From positions 372,001-436,000 of the forward strand of contig NZ_JAQQLA010000003.1 in assembly GCF_028548395.1 (NCBI RefSeq): 64,000 nucleotides of DNA, written 5' to 3'. Source of the stretch: Vogesella indigofera (GTDB taxonomy: Bacteria; Pseudomonadota; Gammaproteobacteria; Burkholderiales; Chromobacteriaceae). Below the pieces are notes generated by a model. It was not told the origin of the DNA. It was given only the letters and a program-made list of their open reading frames with translations, and did no database searches. Numbering within the stretch: the first letter of the stretch is position 1; each line of letters starts with the position of its first letter. A program made the position numbers and the translations under genes. Shown here in pieces: positions 8,368 through 17,698 of the stretch.

Positions 8368-10971
8368 TCAAGCCGTCTGTGCCGACTCCAGGAAGTCCTT
8401 GGCAAAGCGCTGCAACACGCCGCCGGCTTCGTATACCGATACTTCTTCGGAGGAATCCAGACGGCAGGTCACCGGTACTTGTACGCTTTCACCGTTGCGA
8501 CGATGGATCAGCAGCGTCAGCTCGGCACGCGGGGTGAGCTTGCCCTGCACATCGTAGGTCTCGGTACCGTCCAGCTGCAGCGTCTTGCGGGTGGTGCCCG
8601 GCTGGAACTCCAGCGGCAGCACGCCCATGCCGATCAGGTTGGTGCGGTGGATGCGCTCGAAGCCTTCGGCCACTATGGCTTCCACCCCGGCTAGGCGTAC
8701 GCCCTTGGCGGCCCAGTCACGCGAGCTGCCCTGGCCGTAGTCGGCGCCGGCAATGATGATCAGCGGCTGTTTGCGGTTCATATAGGTTTCGATGGCTTCC
8801 CACATGCGCATTACCTTGCCTTCCGGTTCCACGCGCGCCAGCGAGCCTTTCTGCACTTCGCCGTCCACCACCGCCATCTCGTTCACCAGCTGCGGATTGG
8901 CGAAGGTGGCGCGTTGCGCGGTGAGGTGGTCGCCGCGGTGGGTGGCGTAGGAGTTGAAGTCCTCCTCCGGCAGGCCCATCTTGTGCAGGTACTCGCCGGC
9001 TGCCGAGTTCATCAGGATGGCGTTGGACGGCGACAGGTGGTCGGTGGTGATGTTGTCCGGCAGCAGTGCCAGCGGACGCATGCCGCGCAGGGTGCGCTCA
9101 CCGGCCAGCGCGCCCTCCCAGTACGGCGGGCGGCGGATGTAGGTGGACTGCGGGCGCCAGTCGTACAGCGGCGAGGCGGCCTTCTCGGCGGCACGCTTCT
9201 CGAACATCGGGATGTAGATCTGGTTGAACTGCTCCGGCTTCACCGCGCGGGCCACGATGGCGTCGATTTCCTCATCGCTCGGCCAGATATCCTTGAGGCG
9301 AATTTCCTTGCCATCCACCACGGTCAGCACGTCCTGCTCGATGTCGAAGCGCACGGTACCGGCGATGGCGTAGGCCACCACCAGCGGCGGGGAGGCCAGG
9401 AAGGCCTGCTTGGCATACGGGTGGATGCGGCCATCGAAGTTGCGGTTGCCGGACAGCACGGCGGTGGCATACAGGTCGCGGTCAATGATTTCCTGCTGGA
9501 TTTTCGGTTCCAGTGCGCCGGACATGCCGTTACAGGAGGTGCAGGCGTAGGCGACGATGCCGAAGCCCAGCGCTTCCAGATCATCCAGCAGGCCGGCTTC
9601 TTCCAGGTACAGCTTCACTACCTTGGAGCCTGGGGCCAGCGAGGTCTTTACCCACGGCTTGCGTACCAGGCCGAGCTTGCGGGCATTGCGTGCCAGCAGT
9701 CCGGCGGCGATCACGTTGCGTGGGTTGCTGGTGTTGGTGCAACTGGTGATGGCGGCGATGATCACCGCGCCATCCGGCATCAGGCCCTGGGCTTCCTGCT
9801 CGCGGGCGGCGGCCAGGTTGGCCGCAATGCCGCGCTCGGCCAGTGCGGAGGTCGGTAGGCGCTTGTGCGGGTTGGACGGGCCGGCCATGTTGCGAACCAC
9901 GCTGGACAGGTCGAAGCGCAGCACGCGCTCGTATTGTACCTTGCGCAGGCTGTCGGCCCACAGGCCGGCTTCCCTGGCGTAGGTTTCCACCAGCTTTACC
10001 TGTTCGTCGCTGCGGCCGGTCAGGCGCAGGTAGTCCAGCGTCTGGCCGTCGATAGCGAACATGGCGGCGGTGGCGCCGTATTCCGGGGCCATGTTGGAGA
10101 TGGTGGCGCGGTCGCCAATGGTCAGGCTGGCGGCACCTTCGCCGTAGAATTCCAGGTAGGCACCCACCACTTTTTCGCGGCGCAGGAATTCGGTCAGCGC
10201 CAGCACCACGTCGGTGGCGGTGATGCCGGGCTGGCGGCGGCCGCTCAGCTCCACGCCGACGATATCCGGTAGCCGCATCCACGAGGCGCGGCCCAGCATC
10301 ACGTTTTCGGCTTCCAGGCCGCCCACGCCCACCGCGATCACGCCCAGCGCATCCACGTGCGGGGTGTGGCTGTCGGTGCCGACGCAGGTATCCGGGAAGG
10401 CCACGCCGTTGTCGGCGTGAATCACCGGCGACATTTTCTCCAGGTTGATCTGGTGCATGATGCCGTTGCCGGCCGGGATCACGTCCACGTTGTCGAATGC
10501 GGTCTTGGTCCACTCGATGAAGTGGAAGCGGTCTTCGTTGCGACGATCTTCGATGTCACGGTTCTTCTGGAACGCATCCGGGTCGAAACCGCCGCATTCC
10601 ACTGCCAGCGAGTGGTCGACGATCAGTTGCACCGGCACCACCGGGTTGACCTTGGCCGGGTCGCCGCCCTGGTCGGCAATGGCGTCACGCAGGCCGGCCA
10701 GGTCCACCAGCGCGGTCTGACCGAGGATGTCGTGGCATACCACGCGCGCCGGGAACCACGGGAAATCGCGCTCGCGCTTGCGTTCGATCAGCTGCGTCAG
10801 GCAGTCATTGATGATGGCTGGGTCGGCGCGGCGCACGATGTTCTCGGCGTGCACGCGGGCGGTGTAGGGCAGTCCGGCCCAGGCGCCGGGTTTGAGGGCG
10901 TCAACGGCGGCACGGGCGTCGAAGTAGTCGAGGGCGGTGCCGGGCAGGGGTTTGCGGTATTGGCTGTTCAT
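8368..10971 (-). CDS. acnD: 2-methylcitrate dehydratase (Fe/S-dependent) AcnD
   Basis: The 867-residue protein is an aconitase-superfamily enzyme. Three 4Fe-4S ligands are visible: C411 in ITSCTNTSN and C477/C480 in ACTSCNGMSG. The substrate-binding GTDSHTPHVDALG is at 198-210 and the swivel-domain GADYGQGSSRDWAAKG is in the C-terminal quarter. Length and N-terminus (MNSQYRKPLPGTALDYFD) fit AcnD rather than AcnA or AcnB, as does the presence of prpF, prpC and prpB in the same operon. It dehydrates 2-methylcitrate to a methylaconitate isomer that PrpF corrects. No prpD is present in the visible operon. Confidence 0.95.
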   Translation of the reverse strand: MNSQYRKPLPGTALDYFDARAAVDALKPGAWAGLPYTARVHAENIVRRADPAIINDCLTQLIERKRERDFPWFPARVVCHDILGQTALVDLAGLRDAIADQGGDPAKVNPVVPVQLIVDHSLAVECGGFDPDAFQKNRDIEDRRNEDRFHFIEWTKTAFDNVDVIPAGNGIMHQINLEKMSPVIHADNGVAFPDTCVGTDSHTPHVDALGVIAVGVGGLEAENVMLGRASWMRLPDIVGVELSGRRQPGITATDVVLALTEFLRREKVVGAYLEFYGEGAASLTIGDRATISNMAPEYGATAAMFAIDGQTLDYLRLTGRSDEQVKLVETYAREAGLWADSLRKVQYERVLRFDLSSVVRNMAGPSNPHKRLPTSALAERGIAANLAAAREQEAQGLMPDGAVIIAAITSCTNTSNPRNVIAAGLLARNARKLGLVRKPWVKTSLAPGSKVVKLYLEEAGLLDDLEALGFGIVAYACTSCNGMSGALEPKIQQEIIDRDLYATAVLSGNRNFDGRIHPYAKQAFLASPPLVVAYAIAGTVRFDIEQDVLTVVDGKEIRLKDIWPSDEEIDAIVARAVKPEQFNQIYIPMFEKRAAEKAASPLYDWRPQSTYIRRPPYWEGALAGERTLRGMRPLALLPDNITTDHLSPSNAILMNSAAGEYLHKMGLPEEDFNSYATHRGDHLTAQRATFANPQLVNEMAVVDGEVQKGSLARVEPEGKVMRMWEAIETYMNRKQPLIIIAGADYGQGSSRDWAAKGVRLAGVEAIVAEGFERIHRTNLIGMGVLPLEFQPGTTRKTLQLDGTETYDVQGKLTPRAELTLLIHRRNGESVQVPVTCRLDSSEEVSVYEAGGVLQRFAKDFLESAQTA

Positions 10972-11000
10972 GGCATGGGCACGAGGGTGAGGTTGCTGAT

Positions 11001-11030
11001 CACCTTGCGGCCAACGTTGGCCGCAAGGTG
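11001..11030. repeat. Perfect 30-bp palindrome made of two TTGGCCGCA words
   Basis: CACCTTGCGGCCAA is followed by CGTTGGCCGCAAGGTG with full dyad symmetry over 11001-11030, between prpC and acnD. No T-run follows on either side, so termination is uncertain; as RNA it would fold into a long hairpin between the two cistrons. Confidence 0.85.
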
Positions 11031-11052
11031 CCGGTGCTAATTATTGTATTGA

Positions 11053-11073
11053 GGTCGCGCCGGGCGCGACCTG
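11053..11073 (-). terminator. Hairpin after prpC, possible attenuator
   Basis: A 9-bp GC-rich stem AGGTCGCGC / GCGCGACCT with a 3-nt loop lies directly after the prpC stop on the minus strand and is followed by an AT-rich but interrupted tract. It may reduce read-through into acnD. Confidence 0.5.
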
Positions 11074-11078
11074 CCGGC

Positions 11079-12230
11079 TTATCGCTTCGCCAGCGGTACG
11101 AAGGCCTGGTCTTCCGGGCCGATGTAGTTGGCGCTCGGGCGGATGATCTTGCCGTCGATGCGCTGTTCGATCACGTGCGCGCTCCAGCCGCTGGTACGGG
11201 CGATCACGAACAGCGGGGTGAACATGGCGGTCGGCACGCCCATCATGTGATAGCTCACGGCGCTGAACCAGTCCAAGTTGGGGAACATCTTCTTGATGTC
11301 CCACATCACGCTTTCCAGGCGTTCGGCGATATCGAACATCTTGCTGTCGCCGGCAGCCTGCGACAGCTCGCGCGCCACTTCCTTGATCACCTTGTTGCGC
11401 GGGTCGCTGATGGTGTACACCGGGTGGCCGAAGCCGATCACCACTTCCTTGCGCTCGACGCGGGCCTTGATGTCGGCCTCGGCTTCGTCCGGATTCTCGT
11501 AGCGCTTCTGCACCTCGAACGCCACCTCGTTGGCGCCGCCGTGTTTCGGGCCGCGCAGCGCGCCGATGGCGCCGGTGATGGCGCTGTACATGTCGGAGCC
11601 GGTGCCGGCGATGACGCGGGCGGTGAAGGTGGAAGCGTTGAACTCGTGTTCGGCGTACAGGTTGAGCGAGGTGTGCATCGCGCGGACCCACTGCTCGGAC
11701 GGCTTCTGGCCGTGCAGCAGGTGCAGGAAGTGGCCGCCGATGGAATCGTCGTCGGTTTCCACCTCGATGCGCTTGCCGTTGTGGCTGAAGTGGTACCAGT
11801 ACAGCAGCATGGAGCCCAGGCTGGCCATCAGGCGGTCGGCGATGTCACGCGCGCCCGGCACGTTGTGATCGTCCTTTTCCGGCAGGGTGCAGCCCAATGC
11901 CGACACGCCGCTGCGCATCACGTCCATCGGGTGCGAGGCGGCCGGCAGCGCTTCCAGCACTGCTTTCACCGACGCTGGCAGGCCGCGCAGCGATTTCAGC
12001 TTCTTCTTGTAGCCGGTCAGCTCGGCCTGGTTCGGCAGTTTGCCGTGTACCAGCAGGTAGGCCACTTCCTCGAATTCGGTATCGGCGGCCAGGTCCAGAA
12101 TGTCGTAGCCGCGGTAGTGCAGGTCGTTGCCGCTGCGGCCAACGGTGCACAGCTCGGTATTGCCGGCGGCGACGCCGGAGAGTGCGACAGATTTCTTGGC
12201 TTTGGGAAGCACTTGGAGTGATTCGGTCAT
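11079..12230 (-). CDS. prpC: 2-methylcitrate synthase PrpC
   Basis: The 383-residue protein is a citrate-synthase fold enzyme with the expected catalytic residues H230 (GPKHGGAN), H269 (GFGHPVY) and an Asp near 320. Its length is that of PrpC, shorter than hexameric citrate synthases. It condenses propionyl-CoA with oxaloacetate, the first step of the methylcitrate cycle in the cytosol. AAGGAAGAA directly precedes the ATG. It lies between a cupin gene and acnD in the prp operon. Confidence 0.94.
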   Translation of the reverse strand: MTESLQVLPKAKKSVALSGVAAGNTELCTVGRSGNDLHYRGYDILDLAADTEFEEVAYLLVHGKLPNQAELTGYKKKLKSLRGLPASVKAVLEALPAASHPMDVMRSGVSALGCTLPEKDDHNVPGARDIADRLMASLGSMLLYWYHFSHNGKRIEVETDDDSIGGHFLHLLHGQKPSEQWVRAMHTSLNLYAEHEFNASTFTARVIAGTGSDMYSAITGAIGALRGPKHGGANEVAFEVQKRYENPDEAEADIKARVERKEVVIGFGHPVYTISDPRNKVIKEVARELSQAAGDSKMFDIAERLESVMWDIKKMFPNLDWFSAVSYHMMGVPTAMFTPLFVIARTSGWSAHVIEQRIDGKIIRPSANYIGPEDQAFVPLAKR

Positions 12231-12278
12231 TTCTTCCTTCTCCTGCTGCTGGTATTGACTGGGTTGTGCGTTGTCGAA

Positions 12279-12605
12279 TTATTTTTCGCTGAAAAAAACG
12301 GCCAGCCAGACGCTGTCCTGCGCTGGCGTGGTCCAGGCCACGCGGTGCCGGCAATGGGCCGGGATCATCACCGCATCGCCGGGCGCCAGCCGCTGGCGGC
12401 GGGGTGGATCGGCGTACGCCAGTTCTGCGGCGCCAGCCAGCAGTAGCACCCACTCGTGTTCGTCCTGGTCGTACCAGAAGTCCTCGAGCGAGGCGTGCCC
12501 GCGCGACACGATGCGTTCCACGCGAAAACCGGTGCTGCCGGAGAACAGCGTCTGGAACAGCTCTTGCGGCAGGCTGGCCGGAATGTCCGCGAACAGATTG
12601 GGCAT
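12279..12605 (-). CDS. Small cupin-fold protein within the prp operon
   Basis: The 108-residue protein has a single cupin barrel: DQDEHEWVLLLAGAAELAY near residues 49-67, a GDAVMIPAHCRHRVAW stretch near 78-93, and an E/H set that could bind a metal. It sits between prpB and prpC on the same strand with short gaps (32 and 48 bp), so it is co-transcribed. A GTG three codons upstream is an alternative start. Cupins of this size may be enzymes or sensors; a role in propionate metabolism is only suggested by position. Confidence 0.75.
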   Translation of the reverse strand: MPNLFADIPASLPQELFQTLFSGSTGFRVERIVSRGHASLEDFWYDQDEHEWVLLLAGAAELAYADPPRRQRLAPGDAVMIPAHCRHRVAWTTPAQDSVWLAVFFSEK

Positions 12606-12637
12606 GGTGTGCACCGTCGCGCCACTTGCTTGGCCGC

Positions 12638-13510
12638 TTACTTGCCCTGGCTGAACAGTGCGTCCAGCTTCTGCTCGTAGGCGTGGTAATCAAGGTGTTC
12701 GTACAGTTCCATGCGCGTCTGCATGGTGTCGACCACGTTCTGCTGCGTGCCGTCGCGGCGGATGGCGCCGTAGACGTTGAGCGCCGCCTGGCTCATGGCG
12801 CGGAACGCCGACAGCGGGTACAGCACCAGCCCGACACCGTTGGCGCCCAGCTGTTCGGTGGTGTACAGCGGGGTGGCGCCGAACTCGGTGATGTTGGCGA
12901 GCACCGGCACTTTCACCGCCTCGGCAAACTGCTTGTACATCGCCAGGTCGGTGATCGCTTCCGGGAAAATCATGTCGGCACCGGCTTCGACGCAGGCAAC
13001 CGCGCGCTCAATCGCCGCTTCCAGTCCCTCGACCGCCAGAGCGTCGGTACGGGCCATGATCACCATGCCGTGCTTGCGCGCATCTACCGCTGCCTTCACG
13101 CGATCCACCATTTCTTCCTGGCTGACGATGGCCTTGTTCGGGCGGTGGCCGCAGCGCTTCTGCTGCACCTGGTCTTCGATGTGTACCGCGGCGGCACCGG
13201 CTTTTTCCAGGTTGCGCACCGCGCGGGCGATGTTGAAGGCGCCGCCCCAGCCGGTGTCGATGTCCACCAGCAGCGGCAGCTCGGTGACGTCGGTGATGCG
13301 GCGCACGTCGATCAGTACGTCTTCCAGCGTGGTGATGCCGAGGTCGGGGATGCCGCAGGAGCAGGCGGCGACACCGCCACCGGACAGGTACAGTGCCTTG
13401 AAGCCGCTGTGCTCGGCCAGACGGGCAGCGTAGGCATTCACCGCGCCGACGACTTGCAAGGGTTTTTCGTTGGCAACTGCATCGCGGAAACGTTGGCCGG
13501 GTGTCGTCAT
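12638..13510 (-). CDS. prpB: 2-methylisocitrate lyase PrpB
   Basis: The 290-residue protein is an isocitrate-lyase/PEP-mutase superfamily enzyme with the signature KRCGHR at residues 118-123 containing the catalytic Cys, and DIDTGWGG at 83-90 for metal binding. It cleaves 2-methylisocitrate to succinate and pyruvate, the last step of the methylcitrate cycle. GGAGAAA precedes the ATG at 13508-13510. It is the first gene of the minus-strand operon and is divergent from rpoE. No PrpR-type sigma-54 activator gene is adjacent. Confidence 0.95.
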   Translation of the reverse strand: MTTPGQRFRDAVANEKPLQVVGAVNAYAARLAEHSGFKALYLSGGGVAACSCGIPDLGITTLEDVLIDVRRITDVTELPLLVDIDTGWGGAFNIARAVRNLEKAGAAAVHIEDQVQQKRCGHRPNKAIVSQEEMVDRVKAAVDARKHGMVIMARTDALAVEGLEAAIERAVACVEAGADMIFPEAITDLAMYKQFAEAVKVPVLANITEFGATPLYTTEQLGANGVGLVLYPLSAFRAMSQAALNVYGAIRRDGTQQNVVDTMQTRMELYEHLDYHAYEQKLDALFSQGK

Positions 13511-13582
13511 CGGGTTTCTCCAGTCTTCGGGTTCGGGTGTGAGGTTCTGGTGTTTTGTGTTCTAGAGTGGTTATTCATATTC

Positions 13583-13634
13583 TAGCAAGTGCTTGGTAAA
13601 TTGGTAAACGAATTTCTGCGCGCGCTTTTGCTAG
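13583..13634. promoter_or_regulatory. Possible operator in the prpB-rpoE divergent region
   Basis: CTAGCAA at 13583-13589 and TTGCTAG at 13628-13634 form widely spaced inverted arms (centres about 45 bp apart) around an AT-rich segment containing GGTAAATT repeated as GGTAAAC. This lies in the 5' region of prpB and could bind a regulator or act as two half sites. No regulator gene is next to it. Confidence 0.35.
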
Positions 13635-13674
13635 ATGTGAATAGCTTTGTTATAAGTGCAACGGCTTGTACGGT

Positions 13675-13702
13675 GAACTTATCCCGGATACGGCAGGTCA
13701 CA
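13675..13702 (+). promoter_or_regulatory. Candidate sigma-E promoter of rpoE
   Basis: GAACTT at 13675-13680 matches the -35 element of sigma-E promoters. TCACA begins at 13698, 17 bp later, close to the TCAAA/TCTGA -10. The site lies about 75 bp before the rpoE start, where autoregulated rpoE operons carry such a promoter. Confidence 0.55.
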
Positions 13703-13776
13703 GTTTCTGTCCTGTGTTGGCCCAGCGTTGGCCACAACAAAAACAAGCAGGACGAATCAGGGAGATAACGGCAACG

Positions 13777-14376
13777 ATGAGTGATCGTGATATCGATCAG
13801 CAATTGGTCGAGCGTGCGCAGCGTGGTGAGAAACGCGCGTTCGATCTGTTGGTGGCAAAGTACCAGCGACGGCTTTCCCGCCTGTTGTCACGCTTTATCC
13901 GCGATTCGGCGGATATCGAGGACGTGACGCAAGAAGCGTTTGTAAAGGCCTATCGTGCACTGCCTTCGTTTCGCGGTGAAAGTGCGTTTTATACCTGGCT
14001 ATATCGTATTGGCATCAATACGGCCAAGAATTTTTTGACTTCCGCCGGCCGCCGGCCGGTAATCAGCGCCGAGTTCGAGGACGAGGATGGCGAAAGCCTG
14101 GACATGGCCTCGCAGGTGCCGGATTACCACACACCGGAAGCCGAGATGATGAACCAGCAGATACTCGCCGCGGTCAATGCCGCGGTGGAGCGACTGCCGG
14201 AAGAATTGCGCACGGCCATTTCGCTGCGTGAGATGGAAGGTCTCAGCTACGACGAAATTGCCAGTGCCATGAACTGTCCAATCGGTACCGTGCGGTCGCG
14301 GATCTTCCGTGCCCGTGAAGCGATCGCGGCAGAGTTGCGTCCCTTGCTGGATACGGCAAAAAACAAAAGATGGTGA
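13777..14376 (+). CDS. rpoE: RNA polymerase sigma factor RpoE (AlgU)
   Basis: The 199-residue protein is an ECF sigma factor with region 2 (DIEDVTQEAFVKAYRALP, about 48-65) and region 4 (LREMEGLSYDEIASAM, about 149-164). The sequence around it is close to the RpoE/AlgU group that directs transcription for envelope stress. It is the first gene of rpoE-rseA-rseB-rseC-mucD. The ATG at 13777 follows GGGAGA and gives the normal length; the frame is open further upstream. A sigma-E-like promoter in front suggests autoregulation. Confidence 0.95.
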   Translation: MSDRDIDQQLVERAQRGEKRAFDLLVAKYQRRLSRLLSRFIRDSADIEDVTQEAFVKAYRALPSFRGESAFYTWLYRIGINTAKNFLTSAGRRPVISAEFEDEDGESLDMASQVPDYHTPEAEMMNQQILAAVNAAVERLPEELRTAISLREMEGLSYDEIASAMNCPIGTVRSRIFRAREAIAAELRPLLDTAKNKRW

Positions 14377-14383
14377 ACCGATT

Positions 14384-14878
14384 ATGAAACAAAACCTTTC
14401 TTCCTTGATGGATGGGGAGCTGGACGATGCGGCTTCCACTCAGTGTATTCGTGCGCTGGATACTGATCCGGAGTTGAAAGCGGCATGGAATGAATACCAT
14501 CTGATTGGTGATGCAATTCGCGGCTCTGCGCTGTTGTCGGTCGATGTGCGTGCCGAAGTCGGGCAGGCGCTGCAGCAGGAGCCGACGGTGCTGGCGCCCA
14601 AGCCCAAGCGCGGGTCATCGGGCCTGATGCGTTACGCCATGGCGGCGTCCTTCGCGCTGGCGGGGGTGGTCGGCTGGGCGGTGTGGCAGAGCCAGCCGGA
14701 ACCGGTGCCGGGCCTGATGGCGCAGGCGGTGTCGACGCCGCAGGGCGGCGCGGTGCAGGTGTCGGCCGAGCTGAACTCCTCGCGCAATTCTTATTTGCAG
14801 GCCCATCGTGACATGATGGCCGCCGAGGGGCTGGAACGTGTCAATCTGGCGGAACCGGTGTCGGGGGTGGCGCGCTGA
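14384..14878 (+). CDS. rseA: Anti-sigma-E factor RseA
   Basis: The 164-residue protein starts MKQNLSSLMDGELDDAAS, the signature of the RseA/MucA cytosolic sigma-binding domain, followed by one transmembrane segment near residues 83-101 (YAMAASFALAGVVGWAVW) and a short periplasmic tail. It should hold RpoE at the membrane until DegS/RseP-type proteolysis. Its stop overlaps the rseB start (TGATG), showing translational coupling. Confidence 0.92.
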   Translation: MKQNLSSLMDGELDDAASTQCIRALDTDPELKAAWNEYHLIGDAIRGSALLSVDVRAEVGQALQQEPTVLAPKPKRGSSGLMRYAMAASFALAGVVGWAVWQSQPEPVPGLMAQAVSTPQGGAVQVSAELNSSRNSYLQAHRDMMAAEGLERVNLAEPVSGVAR

Positions 14879-15825
14879 TGGTCAAGTTTGCCGGTTATCT
14901 GTTGCTGGGCATTCCATTGTTGGCGGCCGCGGAGTCGGATTGGGATCTGTTGCAAAAAGCCGCGCAGGCGGGCCGTCACCAGGCGCTGAGCGGTAGCTAT
15001 ACCCACCACGTCGATGACGAGCTGGAAACCTTCCGCCTGTATCGCGCGCAGGAAGGCGGCGTGGTGCGCGAGCGGCGCGAGTCGATGGACGGCATGCCGC
15101 GCGAACTGGTGCGCGACGACAACGAGCTGACCTGCTACGCGCCGGACACCAAGGCGCTGAGTGCGGCCAAGGTCAATGCCATCAAGCTGTTTCCGGCGAT
15201 CCTGCCGGAGCGTTCGCAAGACCTGAAGTCGGCCTACGTGCTGAGCCGCGGCAAGCTGGACCGTGTCGCGCGGCGCGATTGCCAGTGGCTGTTGCTGACA
15301 CCGAAAGAGGCCAACCTGCGCTACGGCCTGAAGGTGTGCGTGGACCCGGCCAGCGCCTTGCCGCTGAAGACGGTGACCCACGATGCCAAGGGTGCGGTGA
15401 TCGAGCAGTTTGCCTTCAGCGACCTGACACTGGGCAACCCGAAGGAGCGCGCCCTGCTGCGGCCGCGCTTCAAGTACAGCCTGGCGCTGGGCGCCGCGGT
15501 CAGTGCGCCGCAGGAAGTGGTGCCGGCCGATTTCGAGATACGCGGCATGCCGACCGGCTTCCGTCTGTTGCGCTACGCGACTCGCCAGTTGCCGGGACAC
15601 GACTCCCCGGTGTCACATTTTGTCTATACCGATGGTCTGGCCAAGCTGTCGCTGTTTGTCGAAACCGGCAAGGGAGAGGCGGACTCGCATCCGGCGGTGA
15701 TTGGTCCCGGCGGGCTGGGGCTGGCGTCGCGCCGGCTGGGTAACCAGGTGCTGACCGTGGTCGGTGACCTGCCGGAGCAGGGACTGGAAAACGTGATCAA
15801 CACCGTGCGCGTGATCAAGAAATAA
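14878..15825 (+). CDS. rseB: Sigma-E regulatory periplasmic protein RseB (MucB)
   Basis: The 315-residue protein has a short signal peptide ending near AAAE (about residue 19) and two domains typical of MucB/RseB: a lipoprotein-carrier-like N-terminal domain (about 22-200) and a smaller C-terminal domain. RseB binds the periplasmic part of RseA, protects it from cleavage, and senses mislocalised lipopolysaccharide or lipoproteins. The gene overlaps rseA by one base. Confidence 0.9.
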   Translation: MVKFAGYLLLGIPLLAAAESDWDLLQKAAQAGRHQALSGSYTHHVDDELETFRLYRAQEGGVVRERRESMDGMPRELVRDDNELTCYAPDTKALSAAKVNAIKLFPAILPERSQDLKSAYVLSRGKLDRVARRDCQWLLLTPKEANLRYGLKVCVDPASALPLKTVTHDAKGAVIEQFAFSDLTLGNPKERALLRPRFKYSLALGAAVSAPQEVVPADFEIRGMPTGFRLLRYATRQLPGHDSPVSHFVYTDGLAKLSLFVETGKGEADSHPAVIGPGGLGLASRRLGNQVLTVVGDLPEQGLENVINTVRVIKK

Positions 15826-15827
15826 GC

Positions 15828-16301
15828 ATGCTGGAAACCGAAGCCCAGGTGGTGTCCATCCATGGCGGCGAAGCCATTGTGCGGCCAGCGCCGCATTCCC
15901 CGTGCGGGCAGTGCGACCCGGTGCACGGCTGCCGTTCGCTGTCGCTGGCGCGGATGTTCGTGCTGCGCGAGCCGCTGTTCCGCGTGCGCAATCCGTCCGC
16001 AGCCGGCGTCGGCGACAAGGTGATTGTCGCCGTGCACGAGCGCGCGCTGCTGGTGTCGACCGGCCTGTTGTACTGCCTGCCCTTGCTGGCACTGCTGGCG
16101 GGCGCGGTGCTGGGGCGGGCGCTGGGCGAGTTGCCATCGGTGCTCTTGGCTTTTTCCCTGTTTGCCCTGACCTTGTGGTGGGTCAAACGCTATGCCGCAG
16201 TCGTGACCACCCGGCAGTTCTTCATGCCCAGCATCGTGCGCCGGGTCGATCCGTCTCTGATCATTCAGGAGAAAACAGAAACATGCCGTTCAAGAAACTG
16301 A
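15828..16301 (+). CDS. rseC: SoxR-reducing system / sigma-E regulator RseC
   Basis: The 157-residue protein has a small N-terminal domain with a Cys cluster (CGQCDPVHGC, residues 26-35) and two transmembrane segments near 73-95 and 100-118, the layout of RseC/MucC. Family members act in the inner membrane and are linked to sigma-E signalling and redox maintenance. It starts two bases after rseB and overlaps the mucD start by 19 bp. Confidence 0.87.
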   Translation: MLETEAQVVSIHGGEAIVRPAPHSPCGQCDPVHGCRSLSLARMFVLREPLFRVRNPSAAGVGDKVIVAVHERALLVSTGLLYCLPLLALLAGAVLGRALGELPSVLLAFSLFALTLWWVKRYAAVVTTRQFFMPSIVRRVDPSLIIQEKTETCRSRN

Positions 16302-17698
16302 TCCTGTGTTCTGCCATGTTGGCCGCACTGGGCGCCACGGCGCCCGCGCTGGCGGCGCCACAGGTGTTGCCCGACTTTACCCAGCTGGTCGAACAGCACG
16401 GGCGCGCGGTGGTGAACATCCGTACCGTGCAGACGGTGCGCGAGATGGTGCGCCAGATCCCGGAGGGGATGCAAAACGATCCGTTTGCCGAGTTCTTCCG
16501 CCGTTTTGCCCCGCCGCAACTACGTGAATACCGCACCGGCGGCCTCGGCTCCGGCTTCATCCTGTCGGCCGATGGCTACATCCTGACCAATGCCCACGTG
16601 GTGGCCGAGGCGGACGAGATGATCGTCACCCTCAGTGACAAGCGCGAGCTGAAGGCGCGCCTGATCGGCTCCGATGCGCGTACCGATGTCGCACTGCTGA
16701 AGGTCGATGCGGCCAACCTGCCGACGGTAAAACTCGGCAAGTCGGAAAAGCTGAAGGTCGGTGAGTGGGTGCTGGCGATCGGCTCGCCATTCGGTTTCGA
16801 GAGTACGGTGACCTCCGGTATTGTCTCGGCCAAGGGACGTCAGCTGCCGGACGAGAGCTATGTGCCGTTCATCCAGACCGATGCCGCGATCAATCCGGGC
16901 AACTCCGGTGGGCCGCTGTTCAATCTGGACGGCGAAGTGGTCGGCATCAATTCGCAGATCTACAGCCGCTCCGGCGGTTTCATGGGTATCTCCTTCGCCA
17001 TTCCGATCGATGTCGCGCTGAATATCGCCGAGCAGCTGAAAAAGGATGGCAAGGTCAACCGCAGCCGCCTTGGGGTCAGCATTCAGGAGCTGACGCGCGA
17101 ACTGGCCGCGTCGTTCGGCTTGAAAGAGCCGCAGGGCGCGTTGATCAATTCAGTGGAGAAGGGCGGTCCGGCGGAGCTGGCCGGCCTGCGTGCCGGCGAC
17201 GTGGTGTTGAGCGTCAGCCGCGAGAATGTGCAGGCTTCGACTGATCTGCCGCGGCTGATCGGCGCGATCAAGCCGGGCTCGCGCGTGGAGCTGGGGGTGT
17301 GGCGCAACCGTGCGCTGTCACGGGTGACGGTGTTGACCGTCGCGCTGCAGGAAGAGGATCCGCGTACCGTCGAGCGTGCCTATCACGGCCACCAGCAGCA
17401 GGACGGTGACGCGATGAACCGTACCGGCCTGTCGGTGCAGTTGCTGGCGCCGCAGCTGGCACAGCAGCTGGGCGTCAGGTTCGGCCTGCAGGTGCGCAAG
17501 GTCGAGGGGCCGGCGCAGCGGGCCGGCATCGTGGTCGGTGACGTGATCATCGGTGTTGCCGGTGCCGAGCTGGGCAGCGTCAAGCAGCTGCAGGATGCCA
17601 TCGCGGCGACGCCGGCGGGACAGGCGCTGCCGATGCGGCTGTTGCGACAGGGTAATCCGCTGTTCGTGGCACTGATGCCGGAGAAAAAAGCGCAATGA
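16283..17698 (+). CDS. mucD: Periplasmic serine protease MucD (DegP/DegQ family)
   Basis: The 471-residue protein has a signal peptide (cleavage near ALAAP, residue 25), a trypsin-like domain with the triad H105 (TNAHVV), D135 (RTDVALLK) and S208 (GNSGGP), and two PDZ domains in the C-terminal half. It degrades or refolds damaged envelope proteins and is the usual last gene of rpoE operons in this group. The ATG at 16283 lies inside the end of rseC and follows AGGAGAAAA. It overlaps the next gene by 4 bp (ATGA). Confidence 0.95.
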   Translation: MPFKKLILCSAMLAALGATAPALAAPQVLPDFTQLVEQHGRAVVNIRTVQTVREMVRQIPEGMQNDPFAEFFRRFAPPQLREYRTGGLGSGFILSADGYILTNAHVVAEADEMIVTLSDKRELKARLIGSDARTDVALLKVDAANLPTVKLGKSEKLKVGEWVLAIGSPFGFESTVTSGIVSAKGRQLPDESYVPFIQTDAAINPGNSGGPLFNLDGEVVGINSQIYSRSGGFMGISFAIPIDVALNIAEQLKKDGKVNRSRLGVSIQELTRELAASFGLKEPQGALINSVEKGGPAELAGLRAGDVVLSVSRENVQASTDLPRLIGAIKPGSRVELGVWRNRALSRVTVLTVALQEEDPRTVERAYHGHQQQDGDAMNRTGLSVQLLAPQLAQQLGVRFGLQVRKVEGPAQRAGIVVGDVIIGVAGAELGSVKQLQDAIAATPAGQALPMRLLRQGNPLFVALMPEKKAQ

